From: XYD12-FULL-36-8 sp964613805 | GTDB lineage: Bacteria > Bacteroidota > Ignavibacteria > Ignavibacteriales > Ignavibacteriaceae | Direction of reading: 5' to 3' | Assembly: GCA_964613805.1 (NCBI GenBank) | Contig: CAZTJF010000010.1 | Coordinates: 1 to 64,000, forward strand | DNA length: 64,000 nt | Shown here: piece by piece, positions 50,655 through 59,413 of the stretch | Layout of the letters: every line of letters begins with the position of its first letter | Position numbering within the stretch: the first letter of the stretch is position 1 | Notes under the pieces: generated by a model | The model's database searches: none | The model's input: only the letters and a program-made list of their open reading frames with translations | What the model was told of the DNA's origin: nothing | Program-made: the position numbers and the translations under genes

Positions 50655-51871
50655 ACAGTTTCTAAGTCTTTAGGATCTTGAACTTTAGCTAGTATCAACA
50701 AACCAACAATGAAAAAAAATCCGATTGAAATAATTGCAAGCCGCTGACTTTTCGTAATGTAACTTACCATCCCAAAAACCAATGGTCCAACAACTGCAGA
50801 GCTTTTTCCGAAAAAGGAATAGAACCCAAAAAATTCTGTCTTTTTTTCAGGTGGTGTAAGTTTAGACATCAAACTTCTGCTTGTGGATTGGCTTGAACCC
50901 ATTGCCGCACCCGCTAACAGGCCAACAACATAAAATTCGGATTTGTCAGTAATATAATATGCCAATGCAATTGTAATTAACCAAAGCAGAAGTGTAATCA
51001 TAATTGTTCTTTTTTGCCCGATTGAATCTGCAAGAATACCAAGAAGAATAGAGCCAAAGATTGCTGTTGTTTGAACTGTTAGAAAGAAAATAATTAACTC
51101 CGAAGTGTCAAACCCTAATGTTGTGCTTGCATAATTCCCCGAAAAAAATATTACGGTATTAACTCCTTCAATATAAAAAAAGTACGCAATAAGAAACCAA
51201 ACAAGATTTTTATAATGCTTCAAATGGGATAAAGTTGACCAAACTCTCGTCAGCCCTATTTTTATATATGAATCCTTCCTATCCATAGTTTTTCTTTTAT
51301 CCTTTAAGAATAAGAAAATTGGAAGTGAAAAAATCAAAAAGAATAATGAAGTGATAGGAAAACTTTCTTGAATCATTCCTTTTTGAATTATCGGGTAGAT
51401 TATTGCTAAGGTTGCTAAAGAACCTAAATAACCCATGCCAAAACCGTAACCACTCACTCTTCCAAAATTTTTGGGTTGAGTAATTTCAGGGAGAAAAGCA
51501 TCATAAAAAACTAAACCTGCTTCAAAGCCGATATTCGCAATTACAAAAAGAAAAATACCCCAAAAGATCATTCCTTCACCGACAAAATAAAGCAATGATG
51601 TTGCAACAATACAAAGCAGAGTGAAAAATAATAAGAAACGTTTTTTCCCTGCTGAATAATCAGCAATGGCTCCAAGTATAGGAGATATTATTGCTGTGAT
51701 AATCATGGCAATGCTTGTGCTGATGCTCCAGTATAAATCTCCAATCGGTAGATTTTGAGCAACTGACTTCTTAAAATGAACTGCGTAAACAAATGTTACA
51801 ACAACAATGGAAAAGGAAGTGTTTGCAAAATCAAATAATGTCCAAACAAAGATTTTGCTTTTTTCTTTCAT
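50651..51871 (-). CDS. UMF1-type major facilitator transporter
   Basis: A 406-residue membrane transporter with about twelve hydrophobic segments. The N-terminus WTLFDFANTSFSIVVVTFVY is the hallmark of the UMF1/Atg22-like MFS branch, followed by ISPILGAIADYSAGKKRFLL and, in the second half, AAMGSSQSTSRSLMSKLTP near residue 325, with FFGFYSFFGKSSAVVGPLVF. In yeast Atg22 exports amino acids from the vacuole; the bacterial substrate is unknown. ATG 51871, four bases after the nusB stop, is preferred over the TTG at 51913. Confidence 0.88.
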   Translation of the reverse strand: MKEKSKIFVWTLFDFANTSFSIVVVTFVYAVHFKKSVAQNLPIGDLYWSISTSIAMIITAIISPILGAIADYSAGKKRFLLFFTLLCIVATSLLYFVGEGMIFWGIFLFVIANIGFEAGLVFYDAFLPEITQPKNFGRVSGYGFGMGYLGSLATLAIIYPIIQKGMIQESFPITSLFFLIFSLPIFLFLKDKRKTMDRKDSYIKIGLTRVWSTLSHLKHYKNLVWFLIAYFFYIEGVNTVIFFSGNYASTTLGFDTSELIIFFLTVQTTAIFGSILLGILADSIGQKRTIMITLLLWLITIALAYYITDKSEFYVVGLLAGAAMGSSQSTSRSLMSKLTPPEKKTEFFGFYSFFGKSSAVVGPLVFGMVSYITKSQRLAIISIGFFFIVGLLILAKVQDPKDLETV

Positions 51872-51875
51872 ACTG

Positions 51876-52364
51876 TTATTGCTTTGTGGAAGATTTGGGA
51901 AGTGATTCTTCAATTAATCCTCTACCCTTTTTTTGCAGCTTGTCACCGAGTTTTAATTCTGAGAGGATAGCATCGAGAATTCCATTAATAAATTTTCCAC
52001 TGCTTGATGTACTGTAAACCTTAGCGATTTCGATAGCTTCATTAATAGAAACTTTTGGCGGTATGTCAGGAAAATACAGAATTTCACAAATCCCCATTCT
52101 TAACAGTATCCTATCTATCAGAGCAATTCGGCTCAAATCCCAGTTATCAACTTTAGTTTTAATTAATTCGTCAAGCTCGTTATTATGCACTGAAACCTGA
52201 TTGACCAGATTTGCTGCAAATTCTTTTTCGGTGCTGTTTTCAACATCTGAAAGGATTTCCTTCATCATAAATTCTTTGTTACTAGTATTCATCTCAAGAG
52301 CATACAATAACTGTAGAACTTTTTCTCTAATTACTCTTCTTCTATAAATTTGTGACATCGCCAT
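51876..52364 (-). CDS. nusB: Transcription antitermination factor NusB
   Basis: Binds boxA RNA with NusE/S10 to allow transcription of rRNA operons. The 162-residue protein has the NusB fold: RRVIREKVLQLLYALEMN at the N-terminus, then the block DNWDLSRIALIDRILLRMGI near residue 85 and PPKVSINEAIEIAKVYSTSSSGKFINGILD near 110. The length fits, with a slightly longer charged tail. It is followed four bases later by the MFS transporter gene. Confidence 0.95.
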   Translation of the reverse strand: MAMSQIYRRRVIREKVLQLLYALEMNTSNKEFMMKEILSDVENSTEKEFAANLVNQVSVHNNELDELIKTKVDNWDLSRIALIDRILLRMGICEILYFPDIPPKVSINEAIEIAKVYSTSSSGKFINGILDAILSELKLGDKLQKKGRGLIEESLPKSSTKQ

Positions 52365-52407
52365 TTGCTGAAATACTTTTGTAAAACTAATTGCTTTTCA
52401 TTTACCA

Positions 52408-53421
52408 TTACAAACCGAATAACCAGAATAATAATAACGCAATACACTCTCTCAACTGATAAAAAATGATTTTATCGGTCTTGAGATTTAAATTTGATGC
52501 AGCAACGTTAGCTTGAACGTTATAAAAGCGACAAATCTCTCTGACTCGCTGAAGATGATAAACATCTGATATTATTACTACTGAATTTATATGTTTTTGT
52601 GTTATTAAATTATTTTTAATAAATCTTATTTGTTCAATTGTTGAAGTTGTATTTTTTTCAATCCAAATAACTTCTTCGCTAATTCCTTTTTTCAAGATGT
52701 GATTGAAGGAAACTTCAGCTTCACTTAATTCTCCTGGAGCATTCCCACCTGTTAACTGAATTTTATTTACAATTCCTTGTTTGTAGAGTTCTGCCGCTTT
52801 ATCAACTCTAAAAGCAAGACTGGGACTAGGTTTGTTATCGGACCAAACAGCAGCACCTAATACTACCGCAACATTCGATTTATTTGTTAAGCTGCTGCTT
52901 CTTGGTAGAGGTCTTGTATTTATAAATAATATTGTAAAAACTAACAATCCCGCTGCAATGAATACACTATTCACCGCTGATCTTAAATAGATTAGTTTAT
53001 CTGCAAAGAATATTTTTGACCATACAAACAGCATTAAAAAAAACAGAGAATATTGATATAACCCAAAAGTCGAAATAATAATTACTTGTACAAATGATAA
53101 GCTTAAAAGGAAATATTCCTTTGATGGAATTTTAGTAAAGTTTATGAATATCACCGATACCAAAAAAACGTATAGCGATCCTACAAGCAAATAAATTATA
53201 CCATTTGGGATATTTGTTTTTCGAAAGTAAAGTGCAATTATTCCCAAGATAGTTACTAGATAAAACGAAAGGTTTAAAATATTTCCAATTTTTGCGAGAC
53301 TGAAATCAGAAATTGACAAATGATGAGCAGAATATTTCAAATAGAATAAAAAGACAAGATTCAGAAATAAACTGAAAGTAACGATTACTGTGAATTTTAG
53401 CGAAACGGATTTATTTTTCAT
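52408..53421 (-). CDS. ElyC/SanA/YdcF-like (DUF218) membrane protein
   Basis: A 337-residue protein with about five or six hydrophobic segments in the first 170 residues and a C-terminal DUF218 domain (NVAVVLGAAVWSDNKPSPSLAFRVDKAAELY, LTGGNAPGELSEAEVS, IWIEKNTTSTIEQI, VVIISDVYHLQRV). DUF218 proteins in E. coli (ElyC, SanA) affect envelope or peptidoglycan precursors at low temperature; the chemistry is unknown. The multi-helix N-terminus distinguishes it from the short YdcF type. It is probably expressed from its own promoter upstream of nusB. Confidence 0.85.
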   Translation of the reverse strand: MKNKSVSLKFTVIVTFSLFLNLVFLFYLKYSAHHLSISDFSLAKIGNILNLSFYLVTILGIIALYFRKTNIPNGIIYLLVGSLYVFLVSVIFINFTKIPSKEYFLLSLSFVQVIIISTFGLYQYSLFFLMLFVWSKIFFADKLIYLRSAVNSVFIAAGLLVFTILFINTRPLPRSSSLTNKSNVAVVLGAAVWSDNKPSPSLAFRVDKAAELYKQGIVNKIQLTGGNAPGELSEAEVSFNHILKKGISEEVIWIEKNTTSTIEQIRFIKNNLITQKHINSVVIISDVYHLQRVREICRFYNVQANVAASNLNLKTDKIIFYQLRECIALLLFWLFGL

Positions 53422-53621
53422 AAGAACAATTTTTCATGTTTCATCTTGTCATTTAATTAGCATCTGATAGTTTATGAGGAAGTAGTGAATAATTTATTTA
53501 CTTAAACTTAGAAAAATCAATCTCCCTCCACAACAAACTTATTGAAAAATTTAAGTTAAATAAAACTGAAATGCTGTTAAGAGTTTAAGAATTTATATGT
53601 GGAAAAATGAGAAATGATATA

Positions 53622-53658
53622 AAAATGGGCTGAATAAAAATAGTTTTTTACTCAGCCC
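53622..53658 (-). terminator. Rho-independent terminator
   Basis: On the minus strand GGGCTGA (53658-53652) and TCAGCCC (53633-53627) pair across an AT-rich 18-base loop, and the right arm is followed by ATTTTTAT. It ends the TonB-like gene 8 bases after the stop. Confidence 0.8.
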
Positions 53659-53665
53659 TTAAATT

Positions 53666-54322
53666 TTATTGAAGCTTGAACACTATAGGAATAGAGACTT
53701 GAACCTTTACCGGTTTTCCTCTTTGCTTACCAGGTTTGAATTTTGTTTGTTTAACTGCGCTAAGAGCCGCTTCATCTAATCCTGCACCTAATCCTTTAAT
53801 TATCTCGGCTTTAGTCACTTCACCTTGTTCATTTACAAAAGCTAACACATAAACTTTTCCTTCAACACCAGCCCGTTTAGCAATTTCGGGATAAACAATT
53901 TTGCTTTGAATTGCTTGAATGCCTCCAATAGGTTCAGGCATTTCCTCAACGGCTACGAAATAAGTTGGTTCCTCCTCAACAATCTTTTTATCCTCTTTTG
54001 GAGGAGGCGGAGCTTCAATTACTTCATTAATGTCAATTTCCGTTGAACCAATCTCAACATCATCCAAAACATCATCGGAAGGTGCTTCAATTGGAATAGG
54101 TGGTTTTGGAGGTGGAGGCGGACGATTCTCCTGCTTTGTGTGCTGAATATCTTCAACTGTAAAAAGTTCTTGAGGTCCTTCGACTTTCACGCCCTTTCCT
54201 TCTACATCCGGAAAAAACTTAAATGCTATAATTAAAAAGGCGAGAGATAATATTAAACAAATTTCGAATGCTCTTGAATATTGTTTTCGAAGATCTGCTT
54301 TTGGATTTTTTAATTGTGCCAT
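53666..54322 (-). CDS. TonB family energy transducer
   Basis: A 218-residue protein that spans the periplasm to pass proton-motive energy to outer-membrane receptors. It has one N-terminal membrane helix (FEICLILSLAFLIIAFKFF), two proline-rich segments (PPPPPKPPIPIEAP and IEAPPPP, residues about 68-125) and a C-terminal TonB domain (PIGGIQAIQSKIVYPEIAKR ... GVEGKVYVLAFVNEQGEVT ... AALSAVKQTKFKPGKQRG). No receptor or ExbBD genes are close by. It is monocistronic with a terminator. Confidence 0.92.
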   Translation of the reverse strand: MAQLKNPKADLRKQYSRAFEICLILSLAFLIIAFKFFPDVEGKGVKVEGPQELFTVEDIQHTKQENRPPPPPKPPIPIEAPSDDVLDDVEIGSTEIDINEVIEAPPPPKEDKKIVEEEPTYFVAVEEMPEPIGGIQAIQSKIVYPEIAKRAGVEGKVYVLAFVNEQGEVTKAEIIKGLGAGLDEAALSAVKQTKFKPGKQRGKPVKVQVSIPIVFKLQ

Positions 54323-54450
54323 CTATTCTCCTTTTGGCAATTTCTTATAGCCCAACTTAATAAATGATTGTTTTTTTGTCAAATGTTAAAAACTGCTACC
54401 CTTTCAACTATTTAGTTTAAGAATAGTTCCCTCCCTGAAAAAATTTTATT

Positions 54451-54858
54451 TCAAGATGCAGTTGATTCTTGAAATTTATAAACACGAATAAGAATTTTAA
54501 GAATAAGAATTCCAACGATTCCACCAAGCATATCTGCAAGAAAATCAAGCATTTCACAGCTTCTCCCTGGTATTAGTAGCTGATGTACTTCATCTAAAAC
54601 AGCATAAATCACTATGATTAAAATAGTAAAAATTGCAGCATATTTTTTCAAGAAGTCAGATTTTTTTTGGAATAGAAGTGTTAAATACAATAAAAAAGAT
54701 AACCCAAAATAAGCCAAGGAGTGTTCGAGCTTATCATTTACACCAACGGACGGTACTGACTGTGAGGGCAATGAAGTTAAAGTAAACAACAATATCCAAT
54801 AAAAAACTAAGGGCAGATATACAAGCACTACTTTGTGTCTTTCTAAAAAGTTAAACAA
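54451..54858 (-). CDS. VanZ-like family membrane protein
   Basis: A 135-residue integral membrane protein with four hydrophobic segments. The family motif is present: TSLPSQSVPSVGVNDKLEHS, AYFGLSFLLYL, and AVLDEVHQLLIPGRSCEMLDFLADMLGG, with conserved His and Asp residues. VanZ confers low-level teicoplanin resistance in some firmicutes, but most family members have no known role. The start is TTG 54858, which overlaps the upstream gene by 8 bases. Confidence 0.88.
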   Translation of the reverse strand: MFNFLERHKVVLVYLPLVFYWILLFTLTSLPSQSVPSVGVNDKLEHSLAYFGLSFLLYLTLLFQKKSDFLKKYAAIFTILIIVIYAVLDEVHQLLIPGRSCEMLDFLADMLGGIVGILILKILIRVYKFQESTAS

Positions 54859-56416
54859 TTGAATTCCTTAAATATCTAAGAGCTGAAGGAATTTTATTCA
54901 TCAAATCAGTCGCTGTAAAACCAAACTCAGTAAAATTATCAACTAAAAGATCGGCGGCTAAACTATGGATATAAACTCCAGCAATCAATGCTTTTTCTGT
55001 ATCCTTAATTTGACTGAGAAAACCGGCGATTACACCTGTTAATACGTCTCCAGTACCGAATTTAGCCATGCCTGGATTTCCAACTGAATTAATTAATACT
55101 TTCCCTGATGGCAAAAAAATTATGGTTGGAGCACCTTTTAACACAAGATAAGCTCCTGTTTCTCTAACGAATTTCCTCCCATACTTAAGTATGTCTTTTT
55201 GAAATTCATCAAGTTGAATGCCAATAAGAGCGCAAAATTCACCGTAATGTGGAGTCAAAATACAGTCATTTATATTGATTTCTTTGTACTTTTTATTACT
55301 GATTGCAAATAAACCGTCAGCATCAATTACAATCTTTCGAAATTTTTTCTGCTGTAAAAATTGCAGTACTGCCTTTTGAGTTTCAATTTCTCTTCCTAAA
55401 CCTGGACCTAATGCAACTACATCAGCCCATTTAATTCTGCTACTTAGTTCATCAAGGTTATTGGTTTTTAAAAATTCATCTCCATCATCATTATATTCAT
55501 TTAATACAACTTCGGAGAGATTTTTATGAACAAAATTTCTTATTGATTTGGGAAAAGCTAAAATGGATGCTCCTGCACCAACTTTTAGGCATGAACGTGC
55601 CGTTAAAACAGCAGCTCCCGAATAATTTTTAGAACCGGCAATTGTTAAAACTTTTCCAGCAGAATACTTGTTAATAGATTTAGCTTTCTTCGGAAGTGCG
55701 CCTATTACATCTTTAGCTTCAATCAAAAATTCTTTTGCTTGATTACGAGGATAAAAGAATGTCCCTATCCCGATATCTCCCTTTTTTATCTCCCCCGCAA
55801 AAGCATATCCATCACCAAAGAATAATCCGGGTTTAAGTTCACCAAGGGTCACAGTCAAATCGGAATGAAGCAATAATTTTGAATGTCCCGAGTCCGCATC
55901 TAATCCAGTAGGAATATCTATTGATAACTTTAACTGTTTTAGCTTATTTACTTTATTTATAATGGATTTATAGGGTTCTTTTAACTCTCCTTGAATGCCG
56001 CTTCCTAACAGAGCATCGCAAACCAAAATGCAACTGTTCAGGACATTTACGTCATCCATTTTGGTAAACCTAATAAGTCTCAGATCTTTTATTGAATGAG
56101 AAAGATTTTTTAGAATTTTAAAATTTGTTCTGGCATCGTCTGTCATCTCAGTTTCAGGAAATAGATAAAGAACAAGAACCTTATAACCATGATTTACGAA
56201 ATGCCGAGCAACAGCAAATCCATCTCCACCATTATTCCCCTTTCCACATAAAAGCCCTATTCTGCCATGTTTATTAAGAGATTTGAGTTTTTCATCCGCA
56301 TATTTGAGAACCTCAAGCGAAGCATTTTCCATCAGCACTATGCTCGGAACTTTAAGAGTCTTAATAGCATATTCATCAACTTTACGAATTATCTTTGTTG
56401 AAAAGAGTGGTATCAT
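54851..56416 (-). CDS. nnr: Bifunctional NAD(P)H-hydrate epimerase/dehydratase
   Basis: Repairs hydrated NADH and NADPH. The 521-residue protein has the N-terminal YjeF_N epimerase domain (VPSIVLMENASLEVL; LCGKGNNGGDGFAVARHFVN) and the C-terminal ADP/ATP-dependent dehydratase domain (AGSKNYSGAAVLTARSCLKVG near residue 255, TPHYGEFCALIG near residue 385, and NPGMAKFGTGDVLTGVIAGF near residue 455). It sits 26 bases downstream of nuoN, fitting a role next to complex I, which turns over NADH, though that is only an association. Confidence 0.95.
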   Translation of the reverse strand: MIPLFSTKIIRKVDEYAIKTLKVPSIVLMENASLEVLKYADEKLKSLNKHGRIGLLCGKGNNGGDGFAVARHFVNHGYKVLVLYLFPETEMTDDARTNFKILKNLSHSIKDLRLIRFTKMDDVNVLNSCILVCDALLGSGIQGELKEPYKSIINKVNKLKQLKLSIDIPTGLDADSGHSKLLLHSDLTVTLGELKPGLFFGDGYAFAGEIKKGDIGIGTFFYPRNQAKEFLIEAKDVIGALPKKAKSINKYSAGKVLTIAGSKNYSGAAVLTARSCLKVGAGASILAFPKSIRNFVHKNLSEVVLNEYNDDGDEFLKTNNLDELSSRIKWADVVALGPGLGREIETQKAVLQFLQQKKFRKIVIDADGLFAISNKKYKEININDCILTPHYGEFCALIGIQLDEFQKDILKYGRKFVRETGAYLVLKGAPTIIFLPSGKVLINSVGNPGMAKFGTGDVLTGVIAGFLSQIKDTEKALIAGVYIHSLAADLLVDNFTEFGFTATDLMNKIPSALRYLRNSIV

Positions 56417-56442
56417 TTTAAATGATCATATAACATGAAAAA

Positions 56443-57879
56443 TTAATTGTGGTAAATGAAAGATGTGATAAACTGCAATACACTGCCTGGAAAAATCCCA
56501 ATCAGAATGATCATAATGGATGCTATTATCACAGCAAATAAACCTGTTTTACTTTCTGCTAATGCAACCTCTGAGGTTGAATCCTTAAAATACATCAACA
56601 CAACTATTCTAATATAGAAATAAACACTAATGGCACTTGAAATAACGCCAAGGATTGCTAACCAAGTCAGGTTTGATTTTATAGCCGCAATAAAAATATA
56701 ATATTTACCAAAGAAACCGGCAAAGGGTGGAATTCCTGCAAGTGAAAACATAAATAAAGCTAATAAAGCCGCAAGTAATGGTTTTCGTGAAGATAATCCA
56801 GCGTAAGATGATATTGTTAGATTAGTTTCCTCTTCCCCCTCAATCATTGCAATAATTCCAAAGGCGCCAAGATTCATGAAAGTGTATGCAGCTAAGTAAA
56901 AAATAATTCCCGTCGCTCCATCCGGATTTCCAGCCGCAAGCCCAATAGTCAAATATCCTGCATGAGAAATGGATGAATAAGCAAGCATTCTTTTTATATC
57001 TTCTTGAGCAATTGCAACGATACTGCCGAATAACATAGATAAAACCGCAATAACAGACAAATATGGTGTAAAAGCGTTAGAGGCATTATTGGCAAATATG
57101 GCGATTAGTGTAATCAGTATTGAACTGAAAGCTGCGGCTTTTCCGCCAGTTGAGAATAATCCGGCAATTGTTGTAGGTGAACCTTGATAAACATCAGGAA
57201 CCCACATATGAAATGGAAATGCTGCTATCTTAAAAGAAAATCCGATTAAGAAAAGAAGCATACCAACTATGAATAATAAATTACCTGAAAGAATACTAAA
57301 CTTAGCAGTTATAGAATCTAATGAAGTTGTTTGAGCAGATCCATAAATCAAAGCGATTCCATAAACAACAAAACCAGAAGCAAAAGCACCAAGCAAGAAA
57401 TACTTTAATGATGCCTCATTAGCGCTTAATCGCTTTCGATTTAACCCCGCTAAAACATAGAACGATACCGACATTATTTCTAATCCCAAAAATATGACAA
57501 GCAAATCTTTAGCACCTGCCATTAACATCATTCCGAGAACTGATGACTGGATTAAAATATTATATTCGCCGTAATACGTTCCATACTTTTTGATGTAATC
57601 AATCGAGAGAAGACATACTAATGCCGCTCCTATGTTAAAAATGAAATAAAAGACGTGAGTATTGCCGCCAACAGAAAGCATATTGTGAAAAACAATTTCC
57701 CGCTGCTGGTAAATGCTTGCAAGCGAGTAGATACCTGCGATGATAAAAATTATAATTGAAAACCATGGAAGAATTGCCTCACTCTTCTTTGAATACATTT
57801 CCAACACGAGTGAAATTAGGATTCCTATGCCAACAACCACCAAGGGAAGTATATAATATATTTCATTTAGTTCAACCAT
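56443..57879 (-). CDS. nuoN: NADH-quinone oxidoreductase subunit N
   Basis: An antiporter-like proton-pumping subunit of complex I. The 478-residue protein has about fourteen hydrophobic segments, GLEIMSVSFYVLAGLNRKRL near residue 130, GFSFKIAAFPFHMWVPDVYQ near 215, DIKRMLAYSSISHAGYLTIG near residue 295 and SLAGIPPFAGFFGKYYIF near residue 375. The buried lysines and the conserved glutamate that move protons lie in these segments. It is the last subunit gene of this cluster. Confidence 0.96.
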   Translation of the reverse strand: MVELNEIYYILPLVVVGIGILISLVLEMYSKKSEAILPWFSIIIFIIAGIYSLASIYQQREIVFHNMLSVGGNTHVFYFIFNIGAALVCLLSIDYIKKYGTYYGEYNILIQSSVLGMMLMAGAKDLLVIFLGLEIMSVSFYVLAGLNRKRLSANEASLKYFLLGAFASGFVVYGIALIYGSAQTTSLDSITAKFSILSGNLLFIVGMLLFLIGFSFKIAAFPFHMWVPDVYQGSPTTIAGLFSTGGKAAAFSSILITLIAIFANNASNAFTPYLSVIAVLSMLFGSIVAIAQEDIKRMLAYSSISHAGYLTIGLAAGNPDGATGIIFYLAAYTFMNLGAFGIIAMIEGEEETNLTISSYAGLSSRKPLLAALLALFMFSLAGIPPFAGFFGKYYIFIAAIKSNLTWLAILGVISSAISVYFYIRIVVLMYFKDSTSEVALAESKTGLFAVIIASIMIILIGIFPGSVLQFITSFIYHN

Positions 57880-57884
57880 AAAGT

Positions 57885-59408
57885 CTATTTCTTTGAAAAT
57901 TCTTGATGATTATAAACCTGCTCAACAACTTTTTTAGTCGTTGCCTCAGATACACTTAAGAACGTGCTAGGATAAATCCCAATCCAAACAATGAAAATGA
58001 AAATTGGAAGAAGTACTATCATTTCTCTCTTATTCATATCGGCGATGCCATTTAGCTTTGGATTTGTCACTTCTCCAAACACAACTCGTTGGTACATCCA
58101 CAATAAATATACAGCTGCAAAAATAACTCCGGAAGTTGCAAATACAGTGTACCACCAATTATTTAGAATTGCAGATTTAAACGAACCGATAAGAATTAAA
58201 AACTCACCGACGAATCCATTAAACCCCGGCAATCCAACAGACGAAAGTGATGCAAACATTAGCGCAAACGAAAATACTGGAACTATCTTTGCAATTCCAC
58301 CGTAATCAGAAATTTCACGGGTGTGAGTTCTTTCATAGATAACACCAACTAAAAGGAATAAAGCTCCGGTTGATAAGCCGTGATTTATCATTTGAATTAT
58401 TGCACCCTGCATTGATTCTATCGTAACTGCAAAAATGCCAAGCACAACAAAACCAAGATGTGCAACTGAAGAGTAAGCCACTAATTTCTTAACATCTTTT
58501 TGAACCATTGCTACCAAGGCACCATAAATAATTCCGACTATTGCAAGAGTGGAAATGTAAGGGGCGAAAGTTATTGCTGACTGTGGAAACAAAGGTAAAC
58601 AAAATCGAATTAAACCATACGTTCCCATTTTTAGTAATACTCCCGCAAGTATAACGCTGCCAGCAGTCGGTGCTTGAACGTGTGCATCAGGCAGCCATGT
58701 GTGAAGCGGAAATAGCGGAACTTTAATTGCAAAGCTGAAAGCAAAGGCAAGGAACATCCAATTCTGGATTGATATGGGAACTTCCGGACCAACTTTGTAA
58801 AGCTCAAGTAAATTCGTTGTGAAATATCCCAAAGGACCGGAAGCATAAACTGCAAGCCATATTATTGCAACAAGCATCAGCAAGCTGCCGAACATTGTGT
58901 AAATAAAAAACTTTACTGAAGCATAAATTCTCTGTTCCCCGCCCCAAATTCCTATAATGAAATACATAGGAATGAGCATCGCTTCCCAGAAAATATAGAA
59001 TAAGAAAAGATCAAGCGAAACAAAAACTCCAAGCATTCCAACTTCAAGCATCAACATGAAGAAAGTAAATTCTTTAACATTTTTTTGAATCGCTGTCCAG
59101 CTTGAAAGCAATGTAAGCGGAGTTAGAAAAGTTGTAAGCAGTACAAGCAATAATGATATTCCATCTACACCGACAAAGTAGCTGATGTTTAATTTTTCAA
59201 TCCACTTAAATTGATGGATGAATTGAAACTCACTGCTTGTTAAATCAAACTTGAAGTAAACAAGAAGTGAAATAATAAAAACTAATGTTGAGATTGCTAA
59301 GCCCGAATATCGAATCAAGTTCTCTTTAGTTTTTGGCAGAAGCAAAAGGAATAATCCGCCTGCTAAAGGAAGTAGAAGAAGTAATGTAATTAAATAATTA
59401 TTCTGCAT
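57885..59408 (-). CDS. nuoM: NADH-quinone oxidoreductase subunit M
   Basis: An antiporter-like subunit of complex I. The 507-residue protein has about fourteen membrane segments. Landmarks are FYIFWEAMLIPMYFIIGIWG near residue 135 (conserved Glu), KVPLFPLHTWLPDAHVQAPT near residue 230, DVKKLVAYSSVAHLGFVVLG near 305 and GLPGFNGFVGEFLILIGSF near residue 395. It is separated from nuoN by 5 bases and from nuoL by 5 bases. Confidence 0.97.
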   Translation of the reverse strand: MQNNYLITLLLLLPLAGGLFLLLLPKTKENLIRYSGLAISTLVFIISLLVYFKFDLTSSEFQFIHQFKWIEKLNISYFVGVDGISLLLVLLTTFLTPLTLLSSWTAIQKNVKEFTFFMLMLEVGMLGVFVSLDLFLFYIFWEAMLIPMYFIIGIWGGEQRIYASVKFFIYTMFGSLLMLVAIIWLAVYASGPLGYFTTNLLELYKVGPEVPISIQNWMFLAFAFSFAIKVPLFPLHTWLPDAHVQAPTAGSVILAGVLLKMGTYGLIRFCLPLFPQSAITFAPYISTLAIVGIIYGALVAMVQKDVKKLVAYSSVAHLGFVVLGIFAVTIESMQGAIIQMINHGLSTGALFLLVGVIYERTHTREISDYGGIAKIVPVFSFALMFASLSSVGLPGFNGFVGEFLILIGSFKSAILNNWWYTVFATSGVIFAAVYLLWMYQRVVFGEVTNPKLNGIADMNKREMIVLLPIFIFIVWIGIYPSTFLSVSEATTKKVVEQVYNHQEFSKK

Positions 59409-59413
59409 AATGC